The notes under the pieces are model-generated. The model was not told the DNA's origin, ran no database searches, and saw nothing but the letters and a program-made list of their open reading frames with translations. Positions 38,301 to 51,100 of a stretch of 64,000 nucleotides of DNA are shown here, piece by piece. The position numbers and the translations under genes were made by a program. The DNA is taken from the NCBI GenBank assembly GCA_964036045.1, contig OZ038389.1, forward strand, positions 65,104,453 through 65,168,452, written 5' to 3'. This stretch comes from Eutreptiella sp. 'Long Island Sound 2002'. Its lineage: Eukaryota > Euglenozoa > Euglenophyceae > Eutreptiales > Eutreptiaceae. Position 1 is the stretch's first letter. Each line of letters begins with the position of its first letter.

Positions 38301-41300
38301 TGCACCCACAAGTCACTTCCGTTGTGCCCACCGAGCCTTTACGGCAGCTGGCAATGCTCAATGGACAGTGGAAGATTTGTCGGGCCAGTGTTTTCCGGAG
38401 TGCGCGTGCAGTGCACCTGCGCCAAAAGTTTTCGCACGGAGGGAGGTCCTGAAATTGGCCCTCGGGGCCGGTCAGGCGGGCCGAGATGCGGCACCGCGCA
38501 TGTGCAGGATTGGCCCTGGGGGTCTTCCCGCGCACTGTGCAGTGTGCGCATACAAATCGTGCTCACCAGACACACACCGGATACGCACACCACCAACCCT
38601 CGGCCTCCGAGGGCGGTTCATCGCTGGGGTGCTGGCGGGCTGGCGTTGTATTGTGTGCGCAAACGTGTTCTTAGAGATGCGCAGTGTGTGTGCGGTGTGC
38701 GTGAGAGCCCGCGTTGGACCGGTCCTCAGGACAATGTACACAACAGTTTGAAACACCAACACCCGTGCGTTCAGCAGCGGTGTCCGATGGCGCTGAACAG
38801 AGGCAGTCGTGGAGTGTCGTGGAGTGAGGTATTGTAGGGGGCCCCTTGAGCGCAGTGCGCCTTCGGTGCGGTTGCAGTGCAACTATTTGCCGGTCGCTTG
38901 GTCTCTCTTGCCAAATGCTGAGTTGGTGGCTTGAAAAGCCCCACGCCCCCTATACTCAGGGATACCAAGTACACTCTTCCACCGTCTTGCCAGTGGCCTG
39001 CAGGACTGACTCCCAGTGTTTGACCAACGTGCGGTGTCCCCATGGACCCCTGAGTTGCGGTAGTGTCCTGGCAGTTCCGGTGTGCTCTCATTGATTAGCA
39101 TACCTCCTCTTGACGCGATATGCACCGCTGCTCATTCAGGACACCCATTGATAAGCGACCTGAGTTTGCCTAGTGCTCCGTTTGCACAGCAATGTGCTCG
39201 TTTGAGACGCCCTGCCCTCTCATGCAGACGCCATCTCTTCTCGGGACAAAGCTGCGGCTGGGCACCCTCTTTGACGAGCAGAGCCACTACTATGCGTATG
39301 CGGGCAGTCTGACGACCCCCGGCTGCCACCAAGTCGTGACATGGATCGTGATGGAGACACCCCGCGTGATCACACTGGAGACTCTGAACAAGTTTAAGGT
39401 GCCGGGCGACTCGCTGGATCGGTCATTGGGCTGTCTGAGGGCTCTGTTTAGCAGAGGGAATTTGATTTGATGTGCGGTGTCGAGCCAGGGCACTGATTGG
39501 GTGTGCGGTGTGTGTGTGGAAGAGGGGGCAGGGGGATGCGTGCGATCTGTATTTTCTCGGATTTGGCCGGTGTTCCGCATATTTTGGCACATTTTTCGGC
39601 TGCAGCTGTTCAATGAGCCAAAAATATATAGCAGTGTGGGTGTTGGTTCCACAATGAACATTCAAACGTGTGTCGGGCCCCCAAAGTAGCCCCGGAAGAA
39701 AAGCCCCCAAAAGGCGGGATTTTCAATCTGGCCTGAGGCTGCACTCCGCCTCTGTCGCTGGAGACGGCGCCCGGGAGTTGTTCTTTGGTTTGCTTTCTTA
39801 TTCTCTCTCGAATTGATTTGTTTGGCGGCAGAAAGCAACATTCATTGATCGTAATGTGCAAGTGTTGTTGAGCGGTTTGCAGAGGGATGGCGTAGCCGAT
39901 GGCGGAAGGCTGTCGCTATGGGGGGCGTTCAGACTCAGATCCTGACACCAACCCCCCCCAGCCCCCACCCCCTGGTCCAAAGTGTTGAGGAGGTGTGGAC
40001 TGCATTTGGCCTAAACCTGCTGCCGAAGGCGCCGGGAATTTTTTTTTTGACATACGACGGGGGGTAAAAATTGACTTCACCCTCCGTGTGTATGCTCAAA
40101 ATGCTCAGAATTTTATGGCGAATTCAAATATGCATGCAAAGCAGGAAAAAATTTTCACCCCTGACCTTCCCCCCTCAGCCCCCCCCCCCCCCAAATCTGG
40201 CTGCTGGGACCGGACCCCCAGTGGGTAAAATTTTGAAACCCCCACATATGTGTGTTCAAAATGATCAGCGTGACAAGGGGATCATTTTGAGGTACGTATG
40301 TTTGGGTACCCGGGATCCCCCCACCGGGCGCCCCCATCACCATCCCCACTCTACACCCTATATCCAATCGCCCCCCCCCCCCCCCCAAGTCCGGGTCCCC
40401 CACATGCAATCACCTCCATCCCATACCCCATGTTCAGCCACCCCCCTCCTCATTACCCACACCCAATCATCCCCCTGCCTCACAAGGCCAAACCGAAACA
40501 ACTTCGGGACCCACTAACCGTCCCGCCCGCACCTCTGCGGCCCCTTGACCCGCACCCTTTTGACTGAACCGTGGCCCTGACCTTCCTTCTCGGACCCATC
40601 AGCCTGGCGCACCAGTCTTGACCATCCATGGGGCTCGATCCTGCACCTTCCACACACTTTCTCGCAGATGGCCAGTCTGAACCCTCGCACGGGTGCCTAC
40701 CACGGCCAGGGGCTGATTGCAGACTACGGCAATTTCCGGCCCCTGCAGCCCAAAGGCAGCCGCACTGTCTACTCGTCCGGTGGGACGACCACGGCATGCA
40801 CATATCCGACAGAGCCCTCATTCAATTGTTCAGGCATGTTGGGCAGAGTAGGGCACGCCCGCCCCCGCCTCCTCATACCCTGCCCGACCCTGCGCCACCC
40901 CCTCCTCCTCTGTCCTCCTTCCCCTATCCCGCCCCTTTTTCTTGCCTGCCATCCCCTTACCCGTTCCCACTCCCCTCCCTCTCCTGCCTAACCAGTCACC
41001 CATCCCCCCCGTTGCCCCTGTTGCATGTATTCAAGCGGTGCGACCGCATGGCGGAGGCAACAGACGTCCATATTCTGAACTGCAGAGATATTAAGCATTT
41101 AACATGCATGCAAACACTGGCAAAGCACAGAACATGAGACCAGTGGCACGATGTAGAGAGAGGAGGGGGGCGGGGAAGGGAGAGACACTGGCAGAGTTTT
41201 GACAGAGGATTGCCCTCAGAAATAAGACTTCAGACTGTCATGATTCTGACAACTCATCTCATAATGCTGGTAGTGGCTGCTCGCCAATGTGGTGCCCGAT

Positions 41301-44300
41301 GTCCCTCGCAAATCCTGGCTCACGTCTGTCAGAAACGTGAAAGTCAAGCGTGGTCAGGTATTTGCGTTAACCTGACAACCCGTCCTCCATCAATAATGTG
41401 ACAGGCACACCACCATTAGGTTTTTGACAGAAGATGGGCTGTTATTTTTTGACGATGGCTATCAGAGTTCTGACACAAGTGGCCACGGGCAACAAAAAAA
41501 GTTGGCCGACGAGAGGTGTGGAATGAGAGAATCCAAATTCCGCCGAGTCTGCCCCACACACAACAACCAAAAGCCACCCAAGACTGCCCATGGGGATGCA
41601 CCAGCAACTCGGTGGGTTTCGACAATTTCCCCAATTTTCCTGAATTTTCGGTCCGAGGTGCCAAAATATTGTTCCCTTGGGGGGGGGGTATGTGTATAAC
41701 TTTTGAAGTCTGTGAGAAAAGGCCCTTTCACCGCACAGTCTGGACCACTCATCAGCAACACGGGCAGTGTCCAAAATGGACGAAAATCTCGAATATATCG
41801 TCAGTACAGCATGCAGACCCGGGTGTTCCAAATAGCCCTTCTTAAGGGCTTTCTGAATATACCCAACATACCCTCCCCCAACAGGACACAGGACACAGTG
41901 GGCACAAATAAAGCAACAATGACAACAACCACCGAAAACCCACCAAGTTGGCATAATCGGTGCCGTCAGCGAGAGATGTACGATTTTTGTCAAATGGTTT
42001 TCAGTTTTTTAGACATCCAACAGAGCTGAGCTTAGCTCTAAAGGAACAAACACACCATCATAGTATGTCTTCTTCTACCCGAGGTACCATCTTTTGCCCT
42101 AGCTCATTTGGATCTCCTGTCTACCCCCCCCCCCCCCCAAGAACAGCTGTGACATTCGAAAAAGTGTTCGCACCAACCACAACACGTGCCTCTGGAGGGG
42201 GCACATTGCAACCTGCTCAAACCACCCAAAAGCTGCAAAAATGCCACCTGAGGGGAGTGTTTTGGGACCGACCCGGCGGCTGTGGACAGGGTATGACGAA
42301 GCGGTACCGTACCAACAATTTGAGGAAGGAATCGGTAGCGGAGTCCATGTTCAACCTGCTCTAGGAGCCTGCCGTGTTTCGCACCGTGCAACACGAGGGC
42401 AAGTGCGGAAGGTCAGAATTTTTGAAAATTTTGAAGAAACGATTGAAAAATTACTGAAAAAAATTTGGACAGGGCAGCAGATGGGCATTGCTCTGTTGGG
42501 CTGCAGTGCACTGTCTGCGCTCTCTTTGCCCCAGAACCTGAGTGCTTCCTCACATTTTGCACAGATACTGGCTACTCCGAGAAGCATCACGGATCTTGGT
42601 CGTATGACCGGTGCTCTGATGTTGGGCCCAATGACTGGACCGGCTCCTGTGGCAGCGGAAATGAAGGCTCCCCCATTGACATTTGTGGGGCAGTGTCAAT
42701 GTCAGCACCACCCGCGATTTTTGTCCAGTCCTGGAGCCTTCAACGGGAGTTGCACATGCTGAACAATGGCCACACATTTCAGGTGTGCAGCCCCGTGCAC
42801 TTCCAACACAGCGCCGCCATCCTTGCACCCCACATCAAACTCAAACCAACAGCAGCGGGGCTCTTCAAATCTGTATTTTTTCTTCAACAGATGCGGCCCT
42901 TGGATTGGTAGGCAAGCGATGCCAGTGCGGGGGGGGGGGGGGGCGGGGGCTCCGCGGGTCCTAGGACGCCAACTACCCCCCTCTAGGGGGCCTCCGGCCA
43001 ACAGTTAGTTGCGAAAGGTGCCCGACGCTCCATGGGCACCAAAGACACCCAAAGAAAATTGTGCACCCCACTTTGCACCCCAACACCATCCTTAAACCCA
43101 ACCCTGACCCTAACGCCCACCCCAACCCTCAGCCTAGTCCTAACCCTAATCAAGACTGAATATTGGGACCGAGCTGGTGGGGGAGGGAACATTAGATATG
43201 AATGGTGAGGGACACCAATGAGTCACACATTGAAGGCCGTTGACAGAGTGGAATGGGCTAGCAAGTGATCCCCTTCACCACAAGGCCCACTTTCAAGGCT
43301 TTTGTGGACTTGTGAGGGGCCAAAATGCCCCAAAATGGGCTCAAAATGGGCTCATTTCACCCGTTTGTGCACCCCAAATGGTGTAGATGAGTTTTGGAAA
43401 AATGCATTTTTGACCCATTTTTGACCCATTTTTGGTCCCAAAACAGCGCATCTTCAAGGCATTTTGGGATTTTCGGAGGACCAAAATGGGCCACCACAAG
43501 CTCAAAACAGTCCAAAAACACTTGTTTTAGCATCGCACATGGTGTAGGATCATTTTTTGAGAAAAGTCATCTTTTTGCCCCTATTGGACCCTGTTGACCC
43601 ATTTGGGCACCCACCTGTTTGGGCTTGAGCTTGCAGCTTGCCGCAGCCTAGTGGGTCTAGGCGTCCATTTGGGCAATTCTGAGGGGTGGAAACCACAAAA
43701 AGTGGGGGGTTGTGGGTGGACTAGGTGCCCTCAGAATCGTATTTTGAGCCATGTAGCCAAAGATATGGCCTGTTCTTGGTTTTTGGCTGTCGCCAGCCAA
43801 TCTGCACAAAATTTGGGGCTTCTGGGGGCCTTTTTGGGCCGTTTCCGGGACATATGGTGGAGTTAGAGGGCCGCAAAGGGCTCGTTGACACAGGAAAGTC
43901 AAGCCGCACATGGAGTGTACCCACACTTTCCCTTTGTTTGGCCTTTTTGAATGGGTTCTAGGGCTGTTTTGGCCCAAAAATGGCTGTTTTTGGCCCTAAA
44001 TTGCAGTTTTTGAAACCGAGGTCCGCCACTTGCGACACCCATTCCCGGCCGCCACCGTTGAGTTTCTGGCTCATACTTTGTGTGGTTGTCCCTCACACCC
44101 ATAGGCATCCACCAAAATTTCAGCCGAATCTGAAGCACCACGACGGAGTTCTGATTTTTCCCCATTTCGCGCGTGCTGCTTGCTGCTTGCTTGCTGCTTG
44201 CTGCTAAACCTGGTAGGTCCACCCTAGACACTAAAAAGGGTTATAAAACCAAGACTGGTTCCACCAGCTCGGTGACCCTACACCTACCCCTATCCCTACC

Positions 44301-47300
44301 CCTAATCAAGACTGAATATTGGGACCGAGCTGGTGGGGGAGGGAACATCAGCTATGAATGGTGAGGGACATCAAGAATGATTCACACATTGATGGCTCTT
44401 GACACCGTGAAATCAGCTTGCAAGTGAACCCCATCACCACGAGGCCCACTTTCAAGGCTTTTGGGACTTCTGAGGGACCAAAATGCCCCAAAATGGGCTC
44501 AAAATGGGCCCATTTCACCCGTTTGTGCACCCCAAATGGTCTAGGATGAGGTTTGGAAAAATGCGTCTTTGACCCATTTTTGACCCATTTTTGGTCCCAA
44601 AACAGCCCATTTTCAAGGCATTTTGGGATTTTCGGAGGACCAAAATGGGCCACCACAAGCTCAAAACGGTCCAAAAACACTTGTTTTAGCGTCGCACATG
44701 TTCTAGGATCATTTTTGAGAAAAGTCATCTTTTTGCCCCTACTGGACCCTGTTGACCCATTTGGGCAACCACCTGTTTGGGCTTTAGCTTGCAGCTTGCC
44801 GCAGCCTAGTGGGCCTAGGTATTGGGGTCTAGGCGTCCGTTTGGGCAATTCTGAGGGGTGGAAACCACAAAAAGTGGGGGGTTGCGGGTGGAGTAGGTGC
44901 CCTTGGAATCGTATTATGAGCCATGTAGCCAAAGATATGGCCTATTATGGGTTTGTGGCTGTCGGTATTTGGAGCTTCTGGGGCCCTTTTTGGGCCGTTT
45001 CCGGGACATACCATGGAGTTAGAGGGCCGCAAAGAGCTCGTTGACACGGGGAAGTCAAGCCGCACATGGAGTGTACGCACCGTTTCCCTTCGTTTGGCCG
45101 TTTTGAATGTGTTCCAGGGCTTTTTTGGCCCAAAAATGGCTGTTTTTGGCCCTAAATTGCAGTTTCTGAAACTGAGGTCCGCCACTTGCGAATCCCGTTA
45201 CCGGCCGCCACCGTTGAGTTTCTGGCTCAACCTTTGTGTGATTGTACTTCACACCCATAGGTATCATCCACCAAAATCTCACCTGAATTTGAAGCAACAC
45301 GACGGAGTTCTGATTTTTGCCCATTTCGGGCGTGCTGCTTCCTTGCTTGCTGCTGCTGCTGCTGCTGCTTGCTGCTAAACCTGGTAGGTCCAGCCTAGAC
45401 ACTAAAAAGGGTTATAAAACCAAGACTGGTTCCACCAGCTCGCTGACCCTAATCAAGACTGAATATTGGGACCGAGCTGGTGGGGGAGGGAACATCAGCT
45501 ATGACTGGTGAGGGACATCAAGAATGATTCACACATTGATGGCTCTTGACACCGTGAAATCAGCTTGCAAGTGAACCCCATCACCACGAGGCCCATTTTC
45601 AAGGCTTTTTGGACTTCTGAGGGGCCAAAATGCCCCAAAATGGGCTCCAAATGGGCCCATTTCACCCGTTGGTGCACCCCAAATGGTCTAGGATGAGGTT
45701 TGGAAAAATGCGTTTTTGACCCATTTTTGACCCATGTTTGGTCCCAAAACAGCCCATTTTCAAGGCATTTTGGGATTTTCGGAGGACCAAAATGGGCCAC
45801 CACAAGCTCAAAACGGTCCAAAAACACCTGTTTTAGCGTCGCACATGGTCTAGGATCATTTTTGAGAAAAGTCATCTTTTTGCCCCTATTGGACCCTGTT
45901 GACCCATTTGGGCAACCACCTGTTTGGGCTTTAGCTTGCAGCTTGCCGCAGCCTAGTGGGCCTAGTTATTGGGGTCTAGGCGTCCGTTTGGGCAATTGTG
46001 AGGGGTGGAAACCACAAAAAGTGGGGGGTTGCGGGTGGAGTAGGTGCCCTCGGAATCGCATTTTGAGCCATGTAGCCAAGATATGGCCTATTCTTGGTTT
46101 GTGGTTGTCGGCATTTGGAGCTTCTGGGGCCCTTTTTGCGCCGTTTCCGGGACATATGATGGAGTTAGAGGGCCGCAAAGAGCTCGTTGACACGGGGAAG
46201 TCAAGCCGCACGTGGAGTGTACCCACCGTTTCCCTTCGTATGGCAGTTTTGAGTGTGCTCCGGGGCTTTTTTGGCCTAAAAATGGCTATTTTTGGCCCTA
46301 AAGTGCAGTTCTTGAAACTGAGGTTCGCCACTTGCGAATCCCGTTCCCGGCCGCCACCGTTGAGTTTCTTGCTCAAACTTTGTGTGATTGTACTTCACAC
46401 CCATAGGTATCATGCACCAAAATTTCAACCGAATCTGAAGCACAACGACGGAGTTCCGATTTTTACCCATTTCGCGCGTGCTGCTGCTTGCTGCTTGCTG
46501 CTGCTTGCTGCTGCTGCTGCTAAACCTGGTAGGTCCACCCTAGACACTAAAAAGGGTTATAAAACCAAGACTGGTTCCACCAGCTCGGTGACCCTAGCCC
46601 TAGCCCTAACCTAGCCCTAACCCGAGGCTAGGGTAAGAATACAATAATGGTAGAGAGTAACTGCATAGAGTAACATAATGTAGAGTTAGTCTACAGAGTA
46701 ACTGCATGGAGTGGCTGCATAAAACAACATATTCAGGAACCGTAGAGTACGGTATAAATGAGACACAGAGTAACGGGAAAGAGCAACTGCGTAGAGTAAT
46801 GGCAAAGAGTAACAATGGTGCAGAGTCACGGGAAAGAGAAACAGTTTAGAGCAACAGTATGGCATAACTGCACCGAGTAGTGGTATAGAGTCACAGGAAA
46901 GAGTAGTGGAGAGTAATGGAAGAGAGTAACAGGAGAGGGTAACTGCATAGAGGCAAGAGAGAATTGTATGTGCAAAAGGGGAGCCCCCAGCAAGAGGTCG
47001 GGAAATGCCGTTCGGAGAATGCACTGGCTACTACTGGGGTGGGGGGGCTTGGAGTGGGTTTCTGGGAGGGGTGATGGGGGGGGTCTGGGAGCGGCTCTTT
47101 TTGGGTGGGGGGGGGGGGGTCCGGGAGGGTCGATTGAGAGTGGGGGGGTGTCCAGGTGGGGCAACTGGGGGGGGGGGGGGCACATGCCCCCAGGGCCAAG
47201 CATTGGTCAATCACAGGCTCCTCTTACCTCCCCTTGCCCTCCCTCTAACCATACCATCACCCTAAACCTAACCCTGACCTTTGCAGCAAGCTGGTTCGGC

Positions 47301-48125
47301 CATGCCAGCCATTTTCATCAGGCTGAACAAGATTCCCTCAAATTTCGTTCATGGCTGCTTTTGCCACATCATTGCTCTCCATTTTGGACCCCAACACCTC
47401 CTTAGGGGGTCAAACGTGCCACTACATCCTTGGGGTGTGGTGCAAGAATACACCCGAGTGCATTGGAATGCTCTGTTTTGGGTGGATGGGTCTGTGAGGA
47501 GACCCCCCTCCCCCCTCCACACTCTTGCATTCCCCTTTATCTGGTGAACAGCCCCGTTTGTGTTTTGAGTACCAACCAATGCCCAGAGATGTACGCACAT
47601 CGATACATGCATGCATGCATGCATGTATCTGTGCATACATACGTGCTTGCAACAGACCGACCGACCGACCGACAGACCCACACACACACACACACACACA
47701 TACACATGCTTCATGCTTGGTGTGCAACTTTTGACTGCAGGCCACCACGAGCGCACCTGGAGGTCATTGTTAATTCTTGGGAGCAGTTATTGCTATTGGT
47801 CCCTTCATCCACTTTTGCCCACTGGAGGACTCAGGACTCCTGCGTGCCCTCGTTACCCAAGGAACAAGGCCAACCAAGCCCCTATCTCCCCACCGCCATG
47901 GGCTCCACCTTCTCACCTTTATCTGCGACTTAATCTCTGCAGCCCCAGACCACGCCTCTAGCGACACTAACACTACACACCACCTTCAGACCCACCGAAA
48001 CCGCCCTGAACTGAATGTCACCCCCAAGGCATCCTTCCTGCTCCTGCTGGCCAACCCCCCTGCTGTTTCCCAGCTTCATCTCTGCACCGCTCCTACGGGC
48101 CCCTGTCGTATTCACCCCTGCAACT

Positions 48126-48161
<36 letters not shown>

Positions 48162-51100
48162 ACACCCACACATACAGGCGTACATATCAACCCCAGCAGT
48201 GTACCAGGCTGGGTCTTGGGTCTGCCTTGATCCAGACATGTGACCCCGGCTCTGACGGTGCAACGATGGGGACCACAGTTGGGGATCAGGGCCCGATCCA
48301 TTTTCTCTCCTGGTTTGACAGCATCAGGCATTCGCAGCCCGTGCCCAACTCGCTTTTCTTCTTCCTCTGTGAAGCTTACCCATGATCTGCGGGGACGGGG
48401 GGCGGCCGCAGGTTACGCTTATTGTCGACACCTGAGCAGTGGTTTCATCTCTTGTCTCATGGCAGGTGAACATGGTGGCAGACAACCCAACAACGCAGAT
48501 TGGGAATATCCACCAGGTTGTGGGCCGTGGCACCAACAGCAGTACTCATCACTGGGTGCTGGAGCAAGTGCATTTCCATTGGGGCCGAACGGGACGCAAT
48601 GATGAGGGCAGTGAGCATTATCTCCAGGTCACCCTCCATCATCCCCCACCCTACAGTGGAGGTTGCTGCCGTATTGCGTGCCGGCCGGATAGTGTCGCTT
48701 TGTACAAGTCTCGCCCCAACCTTGTTGCACTACGTTTTGCCCATGGAGCTGTGACCGTAGTCTCTTCTGTGAAGATCTGTGTGTATGTGCACACATGTGC
48801 ATCTACGTGTGTTTGGGTGCATGTCGGCACATGTACGTGTAACGTAAGGGAGCATAAGATAATGTGATGTAACGTAATGTAATGTAATGAATCGCACCGG
48901 GGTGCAATGCGATACAATGTAATGCAGCGTAATACAATGTAGTGCAACGTAATGTCTTGCCACGTGATATTTTGCAATGGACAGTTGTAACATGCAATGC
49001 AGTGGGGGCTCTGGGCCTGTGACGCACGCCAAGCGTAATTCCGCCTGAGCAGGACGGTAGAAGGTTGGGATTCCCTGCCACGCTTTTGCTTGAGCTGCAG
49101 CTGTAGTGTCTCCTTTGCAGAGAGCAATGGTGTCAACAGATCAACATGTCGATGGTGAAAAGATGATATTGTGCAATTCAATATTTCTGGGCATTTGAGG
49201 ACTTACTCTTGAACTGCGGCGCCGATGGCGTCCATGCAGTGGAACGCAATTTCATGTTATGCAATGTTTGAATGTTTCGGTGTGTGCGTGTCCGTGTCCG
49301 TTTGTGTGTGTGTGTGCGTGTGTGTGTGAAAACATTGCATGTGTTCGGATTCAAAAAAGGTGCGCCCGAGGGTGTCTGCTTTCATTTGTGCTCAGGGACG
49401 GCGCTACCCTCTGGAGGCCCATTTTGTGCACTACAACGCAATGCACGGGAGCAGTGTGGCAGAGGCTGCAGGCAGTGGGAAGATTGACGCCCTCCTCGTT
49501 GTTGGGGTGTTCTTTGAACTAGGGGTATCGGGAGAACCTCAGGCATTGACCACAATCGCCGAGAATGTCATTAAGGCATCGAAGGTCTCGCCGCCCTTGG
49601 CCTTGCCCCCGCCCCTCTCTCCCTTTCTCCGTGCCCCTGCCCTTGCCCCTTTGCCTTTATCCCTTGTCCCTGCTCTTGCCCCCTGTTCTTTTTGTTCCTG
49701 CCCCTTCCCTTGGCCCTGCCCCCCTTTGCCCCTGCCCTGGCCCCCTGGGGTGCCTTCTGGCACTTGCTGGTTTGGAGTGATTGGCTTTCGTTTGGATGCA
49801 GGAAGGCTTGTCACTCCAAACGACGTTGGCGGGGGTTAGGCCGGTTTGAGGCCTCGCCTGCCCGTACCCCGGGATTGTAGCAGGTTCATGGCGCCTGAAT
49901 ATTTCATGGCTGTTCGCGATTGTCAGTGACTTTTATGGCAGAACGGCCGTGGCTCGCCTCCTCCCTTTCCAACAGCCATTGCTCCCTCTCCAACAGCCGC
50001 CGCCCCCTCGCTCCCTCTCCACTGGCGGTCGCCCCCTCTCCACTCATGCCTTTGGGGAAGGTGGCGCACTCCTGCCGTTGAGGGATACAATTGTGATGGA
50101 CACCAACAACAGAGGCGCACGACAAGAGCCTGTCAGTCGCAAACTACGCACCACACCTGAGGGCACTGCCTCTCTCCATATTCACTCAGTATCGAACCCC
50201 CAAGCCCTCGTTTGGGGCCCTCCCCCTGTTTGAGGAATGACGCCGCAATGGCGTGCCACGCAAGGCAGGGGCAGGCCGAGGGCAGGGCCAGGCAGGGGAC
50301 GGGGTGGGGCTGTCCATGTGCGGCCATATCCATCCTCCTGATCATCAATGATCAGGTCCATATCTGCATCGTTGAGGGCCTGCATCGTCCAAGGGACATA
50401 GAGCAGCAAGTCCTGAGCACTGGCCCATGCACATGTGAGGGGCAGGGGCAGGGAAGGGGAAGGGTAAGCGCAGAGGAAACGGCAGGGGTGAGGTAGGGGC
50501 AGCGGTCGGAGGCACGATGTGGGTGTGCAGGGATCGAGGGTGCCACAGGGCTACAAGGGCCAGGGCCCTCCCCAACCACAGACGCTTTGCTGCTGATGGG
50601 GTGCCCGTCCTTGGGCGCCCTCTTGTCCCCAACTCAAAAATGTGATTCGCACACCGATCGTAGCGCTGGCCTTTGCCCGTGCAACGCACCACGGCCCAAC
50701 TTCACAGGCGCCCACCCTCATGGCTGGCAAGGCTCAGCTGAGCACCCTCTTCAAACCCTTGGGGCAGTATTACACGTACGCCGGTAGCTTGACGACCCCC
50801 GGCTGCAATGAGCTCGTCACGTGGGTTGTGATGGAGACCCCTCTTGTCGTGAGCCTGGCAACTCTCAACAAGTTTAAGGTGTGAAGGAAATGGTAAAGTT
50901 ATTGGCTGACTGACGGACTGATAGGAGGGAGGGAGGGAGGGAGGGAGGGAGGGAGGGAGGGAGGGAGGGAGGGATTGGATTCGATTGGATGGGATGGGAT
51001 TGGATTTGGTTTCGGATTGGATTTTAGATTTTAAATGGTACCGTGGTTTATGCCTCCTCCGTGCACGTATGCCTTGGCAGAAGCGAGCGGGGTTGAGGAG

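Larger units (their letters stand above)
42783..48465. other. Largest intron (A-B of CA repeat 6), filled by satellite DNA
   Basis: 5.7 kb. From left: C/G tracts, a CCCTAA-like stretch (43070-43150), three 1.15-kb satellite units (43151-46620), an AGAGTAAC minisatellite (46635-46960), poly-G-rich DNA with another CCCTAA-like patch (47255-47280), ATGC/CCGA/CA microsatellites (47600-47705), and CA runs (48128-48160). Confidence 0.7.

Noticed and set aside
45700-46614. 304-codon ORF in the satellite
   Set aside because: Its first part repeats in the other satellite units with different ends and no known domain, so it is part of repetitive DNA and not a gene.
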